A DNA stretch of 64,000 nucleotides, from NCBI GenBank assembly GCA_023512255.1, contig JAILZY010000006.1:14273-78272 (forward strand). Reading direction: 5' to 3'. The position numbers and the translations under genes were made by a program. Origin of the DNA: a bacterium. Lineage in GTDB: Bacteria; SZUA-182; DTGQ01. The first letter of the stretch is position 1. Each line of letters opens with the position of its first letter. Below are positions 16,701-25,413 of the stretch, one piece after another. The notes beneath the pieces are model-generated. The model saw only the letters and a list, made by a program, of their open reading frames with translations, ran no database searches and had not been told where the DNA came from.

Positions 16701-19626
16701 AAACCTGACTACCAGTGGGTATTCTGGGGCCGGGCGGTGAGTCGGCATCCTGGCCATTGGTGCTCTTCTCGATGCTGATCCCACTGGTGTAGCCAAAATA
16801 GTGGCTAGGATCATTGAAGGTGAGCTGCTGTCCATCAGGAGCTGTGGCCGTGACTGTGCCGGAATTTGTGTACTGTCCAGCCTGAGCAGTGCCGCTGGCT
16901 GTGCAGGTCATGGACTGGCCAGCCTCCAGGGTATCCTGTGGGCAGCTAACAATAACTCCTTGATTATCAACTACTTTTACGTTTGATAAAAGAACATTGC
17001 TGAGGTTGCTAACCTCGTATGTCCAGAGAACCTTAGAGCCAGGCAAAACAAAAGGGCCAGGAGGAGTATCGGCATCCTGACCGTTGGTGAATTTCTTAAT
17101 TTTGATGCCGCAAGTGCAGCCAAAGTAATGGCTTGGGTCTTCAGCCATAAGCTGATTTCCCAAAGGATCCTTAGCCACAACTTTGCCGATGTTGCTATGC
17201 TGACCTGGTTGAGAGATCCCCTGGGCTGTGCAGGTCATGGACTGGCCCGCATCCAGGGTATCCTCGGGGCAGATGACCGCAACTGCCTGATCATCCGATA
17301 CCCTGATTTCAGAGATAGGCACATCGCTGATGTTAGTAACCTCATAGCTCCAGTAAACAGGATCGCCGACACTTATGGAGGGGCCGGGAGGAGTATCGGC
17401 ATCCTGACCGTTGGTGAATTTCTTAATTTTGATGCCACAGGTGCAGCCAAAGTAATAGCTGGAAGAGCTGGCTGTAATCTGTTTGCCATCTGGATCGGTG
17501 GCGATGACACTACCAATGTTTTCGTGTTGGCCTACTTTGGCCAATCCGCTGGCAGCACAGGTCATGGACTGGCCTGCCTCCAGGGTATCCTTGGGGCAGA
17601 TGACCGAAACTCCCTGATCATCCGTGACCTTGATATTACTTAAGATAACATTGCCGGTATTGGTTACCTTGTAGGTCCAGGTGATCGGATCGCCGACCGT
17701 CAGCTTGATGCCTGGTGGCTTGTCGGCAATTTGATCGTTGATAAATTTGGTCATGATAAGATTGCTGGCCGAACCAAAGTAATGACTAACATCGCTGGCC
17801 ATGACTGTATTGCCAGCAGGATCGAAGGAGATAACAGTGCAGATATTCGTGTACTGACCAGGTTTGGCCTTACCGCTAGCTGTGCAGGTCATGATCTCAC
17901 CTGGGGCTAGATTATCCTTCGGGCAGCTAACAGTCACATCCTGATCATCAATTACGCTCACCTGGCTGAGAGGGACCTCGCCAGTATTGGTAACGATATA
18001 TTTCCAGGTAACTTCACTGTCTACAGGGATGAATGGGCCTGGTTTTTCTTTGGCCTCCTGGTCGTTGGTCAATTTCTGAATGGTTATGCTTCCACCAGCT
18101 ACGCCAAAGTAGTTAGCCGGATCAGAATCATAGAGAATCTTTTTAACTTTCTTCAGGCACTTGGCGGTAACTTTGGCCGTATTTGTCTGCTGTCCGCTCT
18201 TGGCTGTAACAGGACCAATTATGCACTCAAATGATGCCCCACCTTTCAGAACTTCCGGCCCCTGGCAGGTTTCTGTGGAATATTGGGAATCGGTCAGCGA
18301 CACTGAGTAAAGCTTAAAAAGGTTAGGATTGGTAACCACAATTTTAAAGTAGAGTTTACTTCCCTCCGCCACCCTGGGACCTGGCGGCGTATCAGCATCA
18401 ATAAAGGTTTTTCCTTCATCTGTGGAGATATACTTTTTGACCGTGATCAGCGGCTGGCAGGGTTTGCAGCACAGGCAGCAGAGCATAAAGAGGCGGCCAT
18501 CAAGGTATTGGATTCCCTGCGGCCTGCTCCAGGTTAGATAATCGCAGATCACCCGCTCATCGCTGAGGCCATCATCCCTGCCAAGGACGATAGGCTCGCT
18601 TAGATCAATCCCTGATTCCAGCGGACAGACTGCTCGAAGCAGCTCCCCTGTGGTAAAGTCAACTATGGCAATTTCATCCTCAGAGTCAGAATAGGCCGTA
18701 TCTCGACTGAGATAGAGAACCTGCCTCATCTCCCCTTCCCAGGGGATGCAGGCATATGAGATGCCCGAATAGGTAGAGGGATAAAGTGACAGGGCAGAGC
18801 TTGCCTTATCAATAGTTATCAGCCGACATGGTGAGTCTTGAAAATTACCCGCCTCATCGAGAGGGATTTTCCACACGGTGTTGTAGAGAAGATTGCTGGT
18901 GATAGCCAGCAGGAAGTTCTCTCCACTAGCAGGATCAGAGACATAGTCTAGGCCGCCGACAGGCTCGGGCAGAATCACAAATTTACCGCTCAATCCCTGT
19001 CGAACCATCCGACCTTCTGAAAAATAAAACCTATCCTCTTTCTGCGCTAGGCCACTGATCCGGGTTTTTAGATTCAGGTGCCTGCTCAGTTTCCCGGTCT
19101 CAAGGTCAAGTTGAAAGATAGCATTATTGATTGAAAGATTGCCGCTATTGTTGAGAAGATAGATGAGGGGCTTATCAGATGTTCCCGTACCGCTTATCTC
19201 CCAGGTGTTAGCCCCACACTGCCAGGCACCACTTGGCTCAAGCAGCCAAAAATTTTGCGGACCCTTGAGCTGAAGGGTTAAGGGATCAAGCTCAACCAGA
19301 GCCTGGCCGATGACCTCATGCTGAAGATCAGCAGCCCTTAACCATCGACCACTGTCCCTGAATGCAGTTGATTGGCTTGGGGGATTCGAGCCTCTGATTG
19401 ATCTAGTGGAAGGGTTGACTGAGGTTGGGGGAGAATACATCAACTGTGGCTCTAGGTTAGTAGCTGTGGGCTCTAGGTTAATAGCTGTGGGACTTAGATT
19501 TTTCAGTTTCGAGGGAGGTGTTGATTCGGCAGCCAAAAAAGCTACCCTACCTGGAGAGGAGTTTAGGCCAATTAAAATGAGTGTAAGCATCATGACGAGC
19601 AATCTTTGACTTTGTCTCATGTTCAT
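13756..19626 (-). CDS. Giant secreted protein with DUF7507/DUF11-like repeats
   Basis: This 1956-residue protein starts with a signal peptide (MNMRQSQRLLVMMLTLILIG). Residues ~90-395 form a non-repetitive region with beta-propeller-like phrases (for example FYFSEGRMVRQG). Then come one divergent and ten regular ~109-residue repeats. Each repeat has TNGQDADxPPGP, a W-x-YxVTNTGN strand, a CP.xTLxxGxSMTC cysteine pair and ends DPSHYFG. A further DUF11-like module (VENCNDTPLTGVVVTDTFN) and a C-terminal ~200-residue domain ending in YNCGKYTP follow. Such repeats occur in large bacterial surface or adhesion proteins; the Cys pairs probably form disulfides. No sortase or autotransporter signal was recognised. 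AAGGAGG five bases before the ATG supports the start. Confidence 0.85.
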   Translation of the reverse strand: MNMRQSQRLLVMMLTLILIGLNSSPGRVAFLAAESTPPSKLKNLSPTAINLEPTATNLEPQLMYSPPTSVNPSTRSIRGSNPPSQSTAFRDSGRWLRAADLQHEVIGQALVELDPLTLQLKGPQNFWLLEPSGAWQCGANTWEISGTGTSDKPLIYLLNNSGNLSINNAIFQLDLETGKLSRHLNLKTRISGLAQKEDRFYFSEGRMVRQGLSGKFVILPEPVGGLDYVSDPASGENFLLAITSNLLYNTVWKIPLDEAGNFQDSPCRLITIDKASSALSLYPSTYSGISYACIPWEGEMRQVLYLSRDTAYSDSEDEIAIVDFTTGELLRAVCPLESGIDLSEPIVLGRDDGLSDERVICDYLTWSRPQGIQYLDGRLFMLCCLCCKPCQPLITVKKYISTDEGKTFIDADTPPGPRVAEGSKLYFKIVVTNPNLFKLYSVSLTDSQYSTETCQGPEVLKGGASFECIIGPVTAKSGQQTNTAKVTAKCLKKVKKILYDSDPANYFGVAGGSITIQKLTNDQEAKEKPGPFIPVDSEVTWKYIVTNTGEVPLSQVSVIDDQDVTVSCPKDNLAPGEIMTCTASGKAKPGQYTNICTVISFDPAGNTVMASDVSHYFGSASNLIMTKFINDQIADKPPGIKLTVGDPITWTYKVTNTGNVILSNIKVTDDQGVSVICPKDTLEAGQSMTCAASGLAKVGQHENIGSVIATDPDGKQITASSSSYYFGCTCGIKIKKFTNGQDADTPPGPSISVGDPVYWSYEVTNISDVPISEIRVSDDQAVAVICPEDTLDAGQSMTCTAQGISQPGQHSNIGKVVAKDPLGNQLMAEDPSHYFGCTCGIKIKKFTNGQDADTPPGPFVLPGSKVLWTYEVSNLSNVLLSNVKVVDNQGVIVSCPQDTLEAGQSMTCTASGTAQAGQYTNSGTVTATAPDGQQLTFNDPSHYFGYTSGISIEKSTNGQDADSPPGPRIPTGSQVFWTYRITNTGNIPISNIKVVDNQIGAITCPATMLDPGQSMTCTASGIARAGQYKNIATATATDILGNQLTAEDPSHYFGYTSGINIKKSTNGQDADSPPGPSIPVGGLVTWRYVVTNTGDDTLTGITVSDDKLGLITCPKNTLGPGQSMTCEASGTAALGQYANLATVTAKDSTGNQLIDTDPSHYFGVSAGVSIKKSTNGEDANSPPGPSIPVGGLVTWSYKVTNTGNTPLSGITVYDDKLGPIACPKNSLAVGEYMTCEATGTATAGQYKNVGIVKALDTLGREFMDSDPSHYFGCTCGITIKKFTNDQHVDSPPGPSIPVGNPVYWKYEVTNTSNVTISNVTVTDSEGSTVTCPKTTLEPNESMTCEAEGTAQAGQYKNTGTATATGPGGEKLIFTDTSYYFGVASGLSFKKLTNGQDANTSPGPLIQVGDQVTWTYEVKNTGNTTLSDIKVVDDKLGEIDCPNDSLGVGESMICTATGIAQAGQYKNNGTATALDPSGNELTAEDPSCYFGVASGLSLKKLTNGQDANTTPCPEIPVGNQITWTYEVKNTGNTKLTGITVSDDKLGLITCPKTTLDQGESMTCTATGTAQAGQYKNTGTATALDPLGNELTAKDPSCYFGVSPAKPCLKLTKTINGPYRTSDNLFLTDRIIPVAVKEEIAQGSPVFYFLVEITVENCNDTPLTGVVVTDTFNNEAYPFETSDPTHVIIAPPPSPGGFEKEKLTWTVGSIPALESRTLLIKVGTEFNPAEKLEPTSAPQTIFYNGQDTNTGSAKVTTNEGLSAKVEAVRLTNGEEISCAGSVGQWDQLPWDRCSAITTPLPITLTAAASSAPQTATAAPSPRPRSLSSWKDDAYADSDYLKSLLPIWLGTPGGQQSIKISTCDQVYDILAPKQISRMSNLANLYAQVLACKLNLASGAEASVQINDSASLEELLSEIDSFLAVYSSRQWYPRLTKGQKTQIKKWLKELEDYNCGKYTP
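14824..18093 (-). repeat. Ten 327-bp coding repeats in the giant protein gene
   Basis: Ten head-to-tail units of 109 codons run from SITIQKLTNDQ to the last DPSCYFG. They begin alike (GxxIKKxTNGQDAD) and end alike (DPSHYFG). Adjacent units differ mostly in the middle, and phrases such as GQDADSPPGP are shared by neighbouring units, which fits growth by unequal recombination. Confidence 0.88.
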
Positions 19627-20081
19627 TGCGGCCTCCTTATAATGTGGTGGTGATTATCAATATATTCTATTATTAATGCGATAATACTAATATATCGATC
19701 AAAAACGAAAGGATAACTACTCATCTCTGTTTAAAAATTTATGTTTAAAAAATGGATGAGCTTGAAGCATTGCTGAAGAATAAGGCAAAAAAAGGGATAT
19801 CCTCCGCCCACTGATTTTCCAATATAACAGCAAAACAGCTTATCTTGCGATGGCTTCTCATGAGGAATAAAAATTGCTATCATTACTAGATAAGATAAAA
19901 TCTCTCTGCTGGATGCTATAAGCCCATTCTGCTGATGCTATAAGCCCATAATGGTGTGAAGAGCAAAGAAAGCTTTGATATTGCAGGCGACAGCAGGACG
20001 ACGATGACTGTGATGTGGTTAAAGTGGTGTGTGGTTTTTGAGCGAGTGCGCAAAGAGTAGTGATAGTGAGCCATCAGTTAA
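19627..20081. other. Divergent spacer between the giant-protein gene and the flagellar cluster
   Basis: 455 bases with no credible gene. It should hold the promoters for both directions, but no convincing sigma-70, sigma-54 or sigma-28 site was identified. It contains a tandem 22-23-bp duplication at 19905-19927 and 19928-19949 (CTGCTG(G)ATGCTATAAGCCCAT). Confidence 0.6.
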
Positions 20082-22178
20082 ATGCGGAAAAATCGGATGA
20101 GCAGAAAAAAATCCAGCCCAACCCTAACTAATTCTCGGCCCCAAAAAGGCCTATCGCTTTGCCTCATCTTGCTCTTCTCTTGCCTTACCTTCCTTTTCTT
20201 TCCCCTGCACCATGTCGCCGCACCCTTATCCTCATTTCTGATTCAATCTGAAGCAGCAAATTCCTCCCCTGCTCCATCGCCATCGCCCTCGTCCTCGTCC
20301 TCCTCATCGGCATCTTCCTCATCGGCATCATCTTCATCGAAGACCTCGCAGATCTTTGAGCAGGCCGTCAGTGCCTGGCAGAGCAGCCACCTTAAGGCAG
20401 CTCAGAAAGGCTTTGAGGAATTGATTTTCCGCTACCCTGATGCTCCCCAGGTTGCGGACAGCCTCTTCTATCTTGGAGAAATTTACGAAAAGCAAAATCT
20501 CCTCTACGAGGCTCAGGCCTTATATCGTCAATTCGCTGAACGCTATCCCAATCATCAGTCAACTCCTGAGGCTTTGATCAGGCAGGGTGAAATCTCCTAT
20601 CGCCTCGGAGAGGTGAAGAAGGCGCAAAAGATTTTCAAACAAATCCTCTTCCACTATCCTAATAGCAGTCTGGCTCCCAAAGTTGCCTTTCGCCTGGGAG
20701 ACTGCCTCTATGAATCAGGGGATACAGCCTCCGCTAGGCTCTATTACGATGAGGGAATGAAGCGGCTTCCATCCTATCTGGATGAGCATCCGCAGACGGC
20801 TTTCAATATTGGCAGCCTCTACCTCCAGGATAAGCGGCTCGATCAGGCGCTCTCGGTTTTTCTAGCGCTCGGGAAAAATCACCCGAAATTCGAGGCCGCT
20901 GACAAGGTACTCACCTTTTGTGGCGATATCTACGCCGAGCAGGGAAAGATTGCCGAAGCTGTCCTTGCCTACCAACGGGTAATCGAGAGCTATCCTGACT
21001 CTATCGGAGCCCAAGTCAGCCAGATCAGAATGGCTGACCTAGGAGTAGAATATCCACAGCTGAAAAATTCCTCTGCTCCTCCTGCCTTCCGTGACCCGAT
21101 TGCGGCCTATCGGCAGATGATCCAAAGAAAGAACACCGATCCTGTGCTGGCTCAACTGGCCGAATATAAACTTGCTCTAGCTTTACAAAAAAAGGAAGAG
21201 CATAAGGAGGCTATAGGTGTCTTGCGATCCCTATTGGCTAAAGCTCCTAAGGAGAGCATTCAGCAAGGTGGCCTTTTTGCTCTCAAGCAGGAGCTGGTCA
21301 ATTACATCAACCAGTGTTTTCAGAGAAAGGATTATTTGGGAGTGATCAAATTGTACGAGGAGAATAAAAATCTGGTGGATTCCTTTCTGCAGCAACAAAA
21401 AACTCCCCTACCCTATTTCAGGATCGCTCAAAGTTACCAGAACCTCAGATTCTATCCTCCGGCAATTCAATTGTATCGGCAGGCTAAGACAATGATCGAC
21501 GGCCAGGAAAAGGCTACAGACTCTCTCTCCCCTCAGATCAATTTCCAGCTAGGCTGGATTTTCTTTCAGACCGAAGAGTATCAGAAGGCTATCGACTCCC
21601 TAAAGCAGGCTGTCAGCCAAGAGGCCGCATCTTCCAATTCCACCCCCCCAAGGGTATCCTTTTTCGCCCTCTCCTTAATGGGAGATATCTGCCGAGAGAG
21701 GAAAGACTACCCAACAGCCATCAGCTACTATCAGGCCAGCCTGAAGCTCAGACCACCCCGCCAGGGGGTGGAACAGCTCCTGAAAATGGGGCAATGCTAT
21801 CGGAGGCTGGGCAAGATCAGCGAAGCTATCGAATCCTTTTCAGAAGCTGTCAATCTTGCCCAGGGGGAAAAAGAACAACAGGTGCTGGCCCAAGGATATC
21901 TCTATTTGGCAGACTGCCAATACCAGGCCGAGAGGTATTCCGAAGCCCTCGTAAACTACCGCAAGGCACAGGGCCTTTCCCTGCCCCCACAGGACCGCGA
22001 CTGGGTGCTCTATCAGATTGGTAATTGCCTGCTGAAAGAGGCAAAACCAAAAGCCGCTGGCGAAACCTTTGCTAAGATCAAGGCAGCTACTCAGGACCCT
22101 ATCTGGCCGATTATTGTTGATTTTAAGGAATCTGAGATTAATTGGGAATCATCTGACACAAGGAGAAAACCGCTATGA
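20082..22178 (+). CDS. Exported TPR-repeat protein heading the flagellar cluster
   Basis: The 698-residue protein has an N-terminal membrane or signal segment (about residues 24-45), a Ser-rich linker (about 60-85) and then at least ten TPR-like units over the rest, for example SLFYLGEIYEKQNLLYEAQA and FRLGDCLYESGDTASARLYY. The first units resemble the YbgF/BamD-like tetratricopeptide type (RYPDAPQVADSLFYLGE). The stop overlaps the fliE start by 4 bases (ATGA), so translation is probably coupled. That suggests an envelope scaffold or assembly factor for the flagellum, but this is inferred only from position. No ribosome site clearly separates ATG 20082 from ATG 20097. Confidence 0.75.
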   Translation: MRKNRMSRKKSSPTLTNSRPQKGLSLCLILLFSCLTFLFFPLHHVAAPLSSFLIQSEAANSSPAPSPSPSSSSSSSASSSSASSSSKTSQIFEQAVSAWQSSHLKAAQKGFEELIFRYPDAPQVADSLFYLGEIYEKQNLLYEAQALYRQFAERYPNHQSTPEALIRQGEISYRLGEVKKAQKIFKQILFHYPNSSLAPKVAFRLGDCLYESGDTASARLYYDEGMKRLPSYLDEHPQTAFNIGSLYLQDKRLDQALSVFLALGKNHPKFEAADKVLTFCGDIYAEQGKIAEAVLAYQRVIESYPDSIGAQVSQIRMADLGVEYPQLKNSSAPPAFRDPIAAYRQMIQRKNTDPVLAQLAEYKLALALQKKEEHKEAIGVLRSLLAKAPKESIQQGGLFALKQELVNYINQCFQRKDYLGVIKLYEENKNLVDSFLQQQKTPLPYFRIAQSYQNLRFYPPAIQLYRQAKTMIDGQEKATDSLSPQINFQLGWIFFQTEEYQKAIDSLKQAVSQEAASSNSTPPRVSFFALSLMGDICRERKDYPTAISYYQASLKLRPPRQGVEQLLKMGQCYRRLGKISEAIESFSEAVNLAQGEKEQQVLAQGYLYLADCQYQAERYSEALVNYRKAQGLSLPPQDRDWVLYQIGNCLLKEAKPKAAGETFAKIKAATQDPIWPIIVDFKESEINWESSDTRRKPL

Positions 22179-22483
22179 AACAAATCAGCCTAATTGACCT
22201 AAAGCCAGTGCTCGCAAACCAGCTCATTCTGCCGCCCTCTTCCTCCCCAAAAAAGGATGAAGTGCCTTCATTTGGTGAAGTTATCAGGGAAGCAATTCAG
22301 AGGGTTGACGATCTGCAGGCGACGGCAGATCAAAACCTGCAGGATTTTATAACCAATAAAAGTAGAGACCTTCATGAAGTAATGATTTCCTGGGAGAAGG
22401 CGGATACATCCTTGAGGCTTCTGATGCAGGTTCGCTCTAAGATTTTGGAGGCTTACCAGGAAATTATGAGAATGCCTGTCTGA
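22175..22483 (+). CDS. fliE: Flagellar hook-basal body complex protein FliE
   Basis: At 102 residues this is the normal FliE size. The conserved C-terminal part is present: FGEVIREAIQRVDDLQATAD followed by VMISWEKADTSLRLLMQVRSK and AYQEIMRMPV. FliE is the first rod-side component exported and joins the MS ring to the rod. It begins in the last codons of the TPR protein gene (ATGA overlap). The gap to fliF is 240 bases and holds a palindrome and a hairpin. Confidence 0.92.
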   Translation: MKQISLIDLKPVLANQLILPPSSSPKKDEVPSFGEVIREAIQRVDDLQATADQNLQDFITNKSRDLHEVMISWEKADTSLRLLMQVRSKILEAYQEIMRMPV

Positions 22484-22557
22484 TTGCCTGTTTTGATCTG
22501 TCTGAATAATATTTATTCGAAGAATATGGAGGAAAGTTATACCTTACTAAAAAGGAG

Positions 22558-22578
22558 TCAATATTAAGTTAATATTGA
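22558..22578. promoter_or_regulatory. Perfect 21-base palindrome upstream of fliF
   Basis: TCAATATTAA, a central G and TTAATATTGA form an exact dyad with 10-bp arms. It could be an operator for a dimeric regulator. It lies 146 bases before the fliF ATG. Confidence 0.45.
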
Positions 22579-22670
22579 GTAAAAATATTCACTTAATAGA
22601 AGTAAAATATTTACAGAATTACCATCATCTGTAGAGATCACAATATCAGTTGTAGAGATCAATATCGGTC

Positions 22671-22690
22671 CGATGACTGAAAAGTCATCG
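22671..22690. other. Small hairpin with GAAA tetraloop in the fliF leader
   Basis: CGATGACT-GAAA-AGTCATCG: an 8-bp perfect stem closed by a GNRA tetraloop, 33 bases before the fliF start. No U-run follows, so it is more likely an mRNA structural or stability element than a terminator. Confidence 0.45.
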
Positions 22691-22723
22691 CCATGAGGCC
22701 CACACCATACCAGGGAAAATCTC

Positions 22724-24364
22724 ATGCCAGCTTTTCTTGAGGCCATAAGAAAATTCGCTGACTCATTCCGCAGCCTTCCGCTGAACCGGAAGATTGCGCT
22801 CTCTCTAGTATTGGTTATCCTGGTCGGCGGAGTGGTGGCTCTGATGAGCTGGGCCAACAGAGCCAACTATCAGCCCCTTTACTCACGCCTTGATCCAGAG
22901 GATGCCGGAGCTATTCTTACCAGGCTCAAGGAGAGCAAAATTCCCTACCGGTTGAAAAATGGAGGCACTACGATCCTGGTTCCAGAGGATAAGGTGTATG
23001 AGCTTCGACTACAGATGGCCACTGATCGGGTGTTTCAGAAAGGGATTGTTGGCTTTGAGCTATTTGACCAGACAAACCTTGGAACCACTGAATTTGTTCA
23101 GACCGTAAATTACCATCGGGCTCTGGAGGGTGAGCTTAGCCGCACCATCGGCAGTTTGGCTGAGGTCGAATGGGCTAGGGTTCATCTGGCCATTCCTCAA
23201 AAAAGTCTGTTTATCGAGAAAGAGCAGCCACCGACCGCCTCAGTGGTTATTCGCTTACGTGAGGGGAGCAGCCTACGCAAGGCCCAGATCAACGGTATTG
23301 TCCATCTGGTCTCCTGTAGCGTGGAAGGGCTCATTCCGGAGAATGTCAAGGTTATTGACCATCAGGGAAGGATTCTGAGCGAAAATCCCAATGATTTTTC
23401 CAGCCAGCTTATCCAAGCCAACAAGGTAGAATATCAGATGCAGGTGGAAGAGATTTTGGAGAAGAAGGTTACGGCCATGCTGGAGAAGGCCTTAGGCGAG
23501 GGCAAGGTAATTGCCAAGGTTTCGGTCAGCCTAAATCTGAAGCAGGTTGAGACGACCGAAGAAAAGTACGATCCCGACCGAACAGTAGTCAAGACCGAAC
23601 AACGAACCCAGGAGGCAGCCCAGGGACAGACGCCAGTTACTCCAGCTGCCGGCAATAATTCCAATTATCAGAAATCGGATGAAATCATCAAATATGAACT
23701 GACCAAGGCAACCAATCACATTATTGAATTGCCTGGGCAAATCAACCGCCTGTCGGTTGCGGTGTTGGTGGATGGAAGATATGAGAAGCAGGATAAGGGA
23801 GTAAAATATATCCCCAGGACACCTGAAGAGATAAAGAGTATTAGGACCATTGCCGAAAAGGCTGTCGGCTATGATCCGAGCCGTGGAGATCAGATTGAAG
23901 TGGTCAATATCCCCTTTTCCCTCGATTCAGCTCAAGGACACGGCCAGGCATCGCTTGACATTTTAAAAAATTGGCCGCTCTGGCTTAGCCTGGCTAAATA
24001 TGGAAGCAAACTGCTGCTGATCTTGATTATCCTGCTCTTTATCTTCCGGCCATTGGTAAAATGGCTCTACCACTTCACCCCCCAACCTCTCCCTGAAAAC
24101 ATAACTCCTCCCCTGCCGCCGGAAGATGAGGCCCGAAAGATTGAAGAGGCGCTGACCGATGAGCAGGCCATGATCAGCGAGCTTCAGCAAAAACTGCCCA
24201 GTCGGCTTAGCCAGGTAGAGCAGGCCTTTCAAATGGCGAATAATGAAGAAAGCCGAGCGCTTGAAGATATGGTCAAGGTAATTCGGGAAATCGCCAAACA
24301 GGAGCCAAAGCGAATTTCTCAGTTGACCCACGAATGGTTACTTGAGGAGAGAAAGCAGTCATGA
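22724..24364 (+). CDS. fliF: Flagellar MS-ring protein FliF
   Basis: This 546-residue protein is of standard length. It has an N-terminal membrane helix (about 25-45, ALSLVLVILVGGVVALMSW), the YscJ/FliF ring-building motif region with YRLKNGGTTILVPEDKVYELRLQMA and GFELFDQTNLGTTEFVQ, a Thr/Gln/Asn-rich periplasmic loop (about 285-325), a second membrane helix (about 428-448) and a C-terminal cytoplasmic tail that should bind FliG (RALEDMVKVIREIAKQEP). It forms the inner-membrane ring on which the export apparatus and rotor are built. Its stop overlaps the fliG start by 4 bases. Confidence 0.96.
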   Translation: MPAFLEAIRKFADSFRSLPLNRKIALSLVLVILVGGVVALMSWANRANYQPLYSRLDPEDAGAILTRLKESKIPYRLKNGGTTILVPEDKVYELRLQMATDRVFQKGIVGFELFDQTNLGTTEFVQTVNYHRALEGELSRTIGSLAEVEWARVHLAIPQKSLFIEKEQPPTASVVIRLREGSSLRKAQINGIVHLVSCSVEGLIPENVKVIDHQGRILSENPNDFSSQLIQANKVEYQMQVEEILEKKVTAMLEKALGEGKVIAKVSVSLNLKQVETTEEKYDPDRTVVKTEQRTQEAAQGQTPVTPAAGNNSNYQKSDEIIKYELTKATNHIIELPGQINRLSVAVLVDGRYEKQDKGVKYIPRTPEEIKSIRTIAEKAVGYDPSRGDQIEVVNIPFSLDSAQGHGQASLDILKNWPLWLSLAKYGSKLLLILIILLFIFRPLVKWLYHFTPQPLPENITPPLPPEDEARKIEEALTDEQAMISELQQKLPSRLSQVEQAFQMANNEESRALEDMVKVIREIAKQEPKRISQLTHEWLLEERKQS

Positions 24365-25368
24365 GTAGGCAACTGACCAATTCGGAAAAAGCAGCTATTC
24401 TTTTTTTGGCTCTTGGAGAGGAAATCACTGCCGAGGTCTTTCGGGGGCTAGAAGAGTCAGAAATCCAGCTCATCACCCAGTACATTACCAATATGGAAAC
24501 TCCCACCCTAGATGATATCAAGGCTGTGCTTCAGGAAACCATGGAGCGAATTTCCTATCGGCACGTTTTGCCGCAGGAGGTAGCCGAGTATATCAATAAT
24601 GTTCTCATCAAGGCCCTGGGGGAGAAAAAAGCGGCGGAAATCCTGCGTAAGCTCCAAGCACCGATGATTGGCAAGTCAGCTAATCTTAAGGTGGTCAAGG
24701 ATCTTGATTCAGAGACCCTGGTCAATCTAATTCGAGGAGAGCATCCCCAGATCATGGCTTTGGTTCTGGCTCACTTGAATCCGGACAAGGCGGCCGAGGT
24801 ACTTGCTTTTTTGCCTGAAGATATCAGGACTGATGTGGCCCTTCGGATCTGCAATCTGGAGCGGATCAGACCGGGAGTAATGCAAGAGATAAGCGAATTT
24901 TTTCGGAATAAGCTTATTAGCATGCAGGATTCGGAAAGCCAGACCGTAGGTGGGGTCAGCAAGCTTGCCGAGATCATGAACCATATTGATCGGACTTCAG
25001 AAGACAGCATTATGTCGAATATTGAGAAAATAGATCCATCTTTGTCTGAAAATATTCGTATGCTTATGTTTACTTTTGAGGATCTGGCTGGGATCAGTAA
25101 TCAGGAGATGCAGACCCTGCTTAAGGAAATTCCCAAGGATGAGCTGGTTTTGGCTCTCAAGACTGCCAGTGTCGAGTTGAAGGATCTGATCCTGCGGAAT
25201 ATGTCCGAGCGGGCAGCGCAGATGACCATTGAAGATATGGAATCTATGGGTGCGGTAAAGCTTCACGATGTGGAAAAGGCACAGCAGAATATTGTCAAAA
25301 TCGCCAGACGTCTTGAAGAGGAAGGCAAGCTCGTTCTCAAGGGCGGCAAGGGCGATATCATGGTTTAA
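24361..25368 (+). CDS. fliG: Flagellar motor switch protein FliG
   Basis: The 335-residue rotor protein has the full set of FliG domains: the N-domain binding FliF (LTNSEKAAILFLALGEE), a middle domain with the EHPQ motif (LIRGEHPQIMALVLAHL) and a C-domain with the torque helix (FTFEDLAGISNQEMQTLLKEIPKDELVLALKTA). The charged residues facing MotA (K/E/D pattern in DELVLALK and LKDLILRNMSERA) are present. It transmits stator force and, with FliM, sets rotation direction. Coupled to fliF by a 4-base overlap and separated by 45 bases of TCTAAAATTAT-type repeats from fliH. Confidence 0.96.
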   Translation: MSRQLTNSEKAAILFLALGEEITAEVFRGLEESEIQLITQYITNMETPTLDDIKAVLQETMERISYRHVLPQEVAEYINNVLIKALGEKKAAEILRKLQAPMIGKSANLKVVKDLDSETLVNLIRGEHPQIMALVLAHLNPDKAAEVLAFLPEDIRTDVALRICNLERIRPGVMQEISEFFRNKLISMQDSESQTVGGVSKLAEIMNHIDRTSEDSIMSNIEKIDPSLSENIRMLMFTFEDLAGISNQEMQTLLKEIPKDELVLALKTASVELKDLILRNMSERAAQMTIEDMESMGAVKLHDVEKAQQNIVKIARRLEEEGKLVLKGGKGDIMV

Positions 25369-25413
25369 AATTAAATATAGTCTAAAATTATGATCTAAAA
25401 TTATAGTCTAAAA

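Noticed and set aside
14824-18093. Regular repeats that could look like a CRISPR array
   Set aside because: The period is 327 bp and in frame throughout; these are protein domain repeats.
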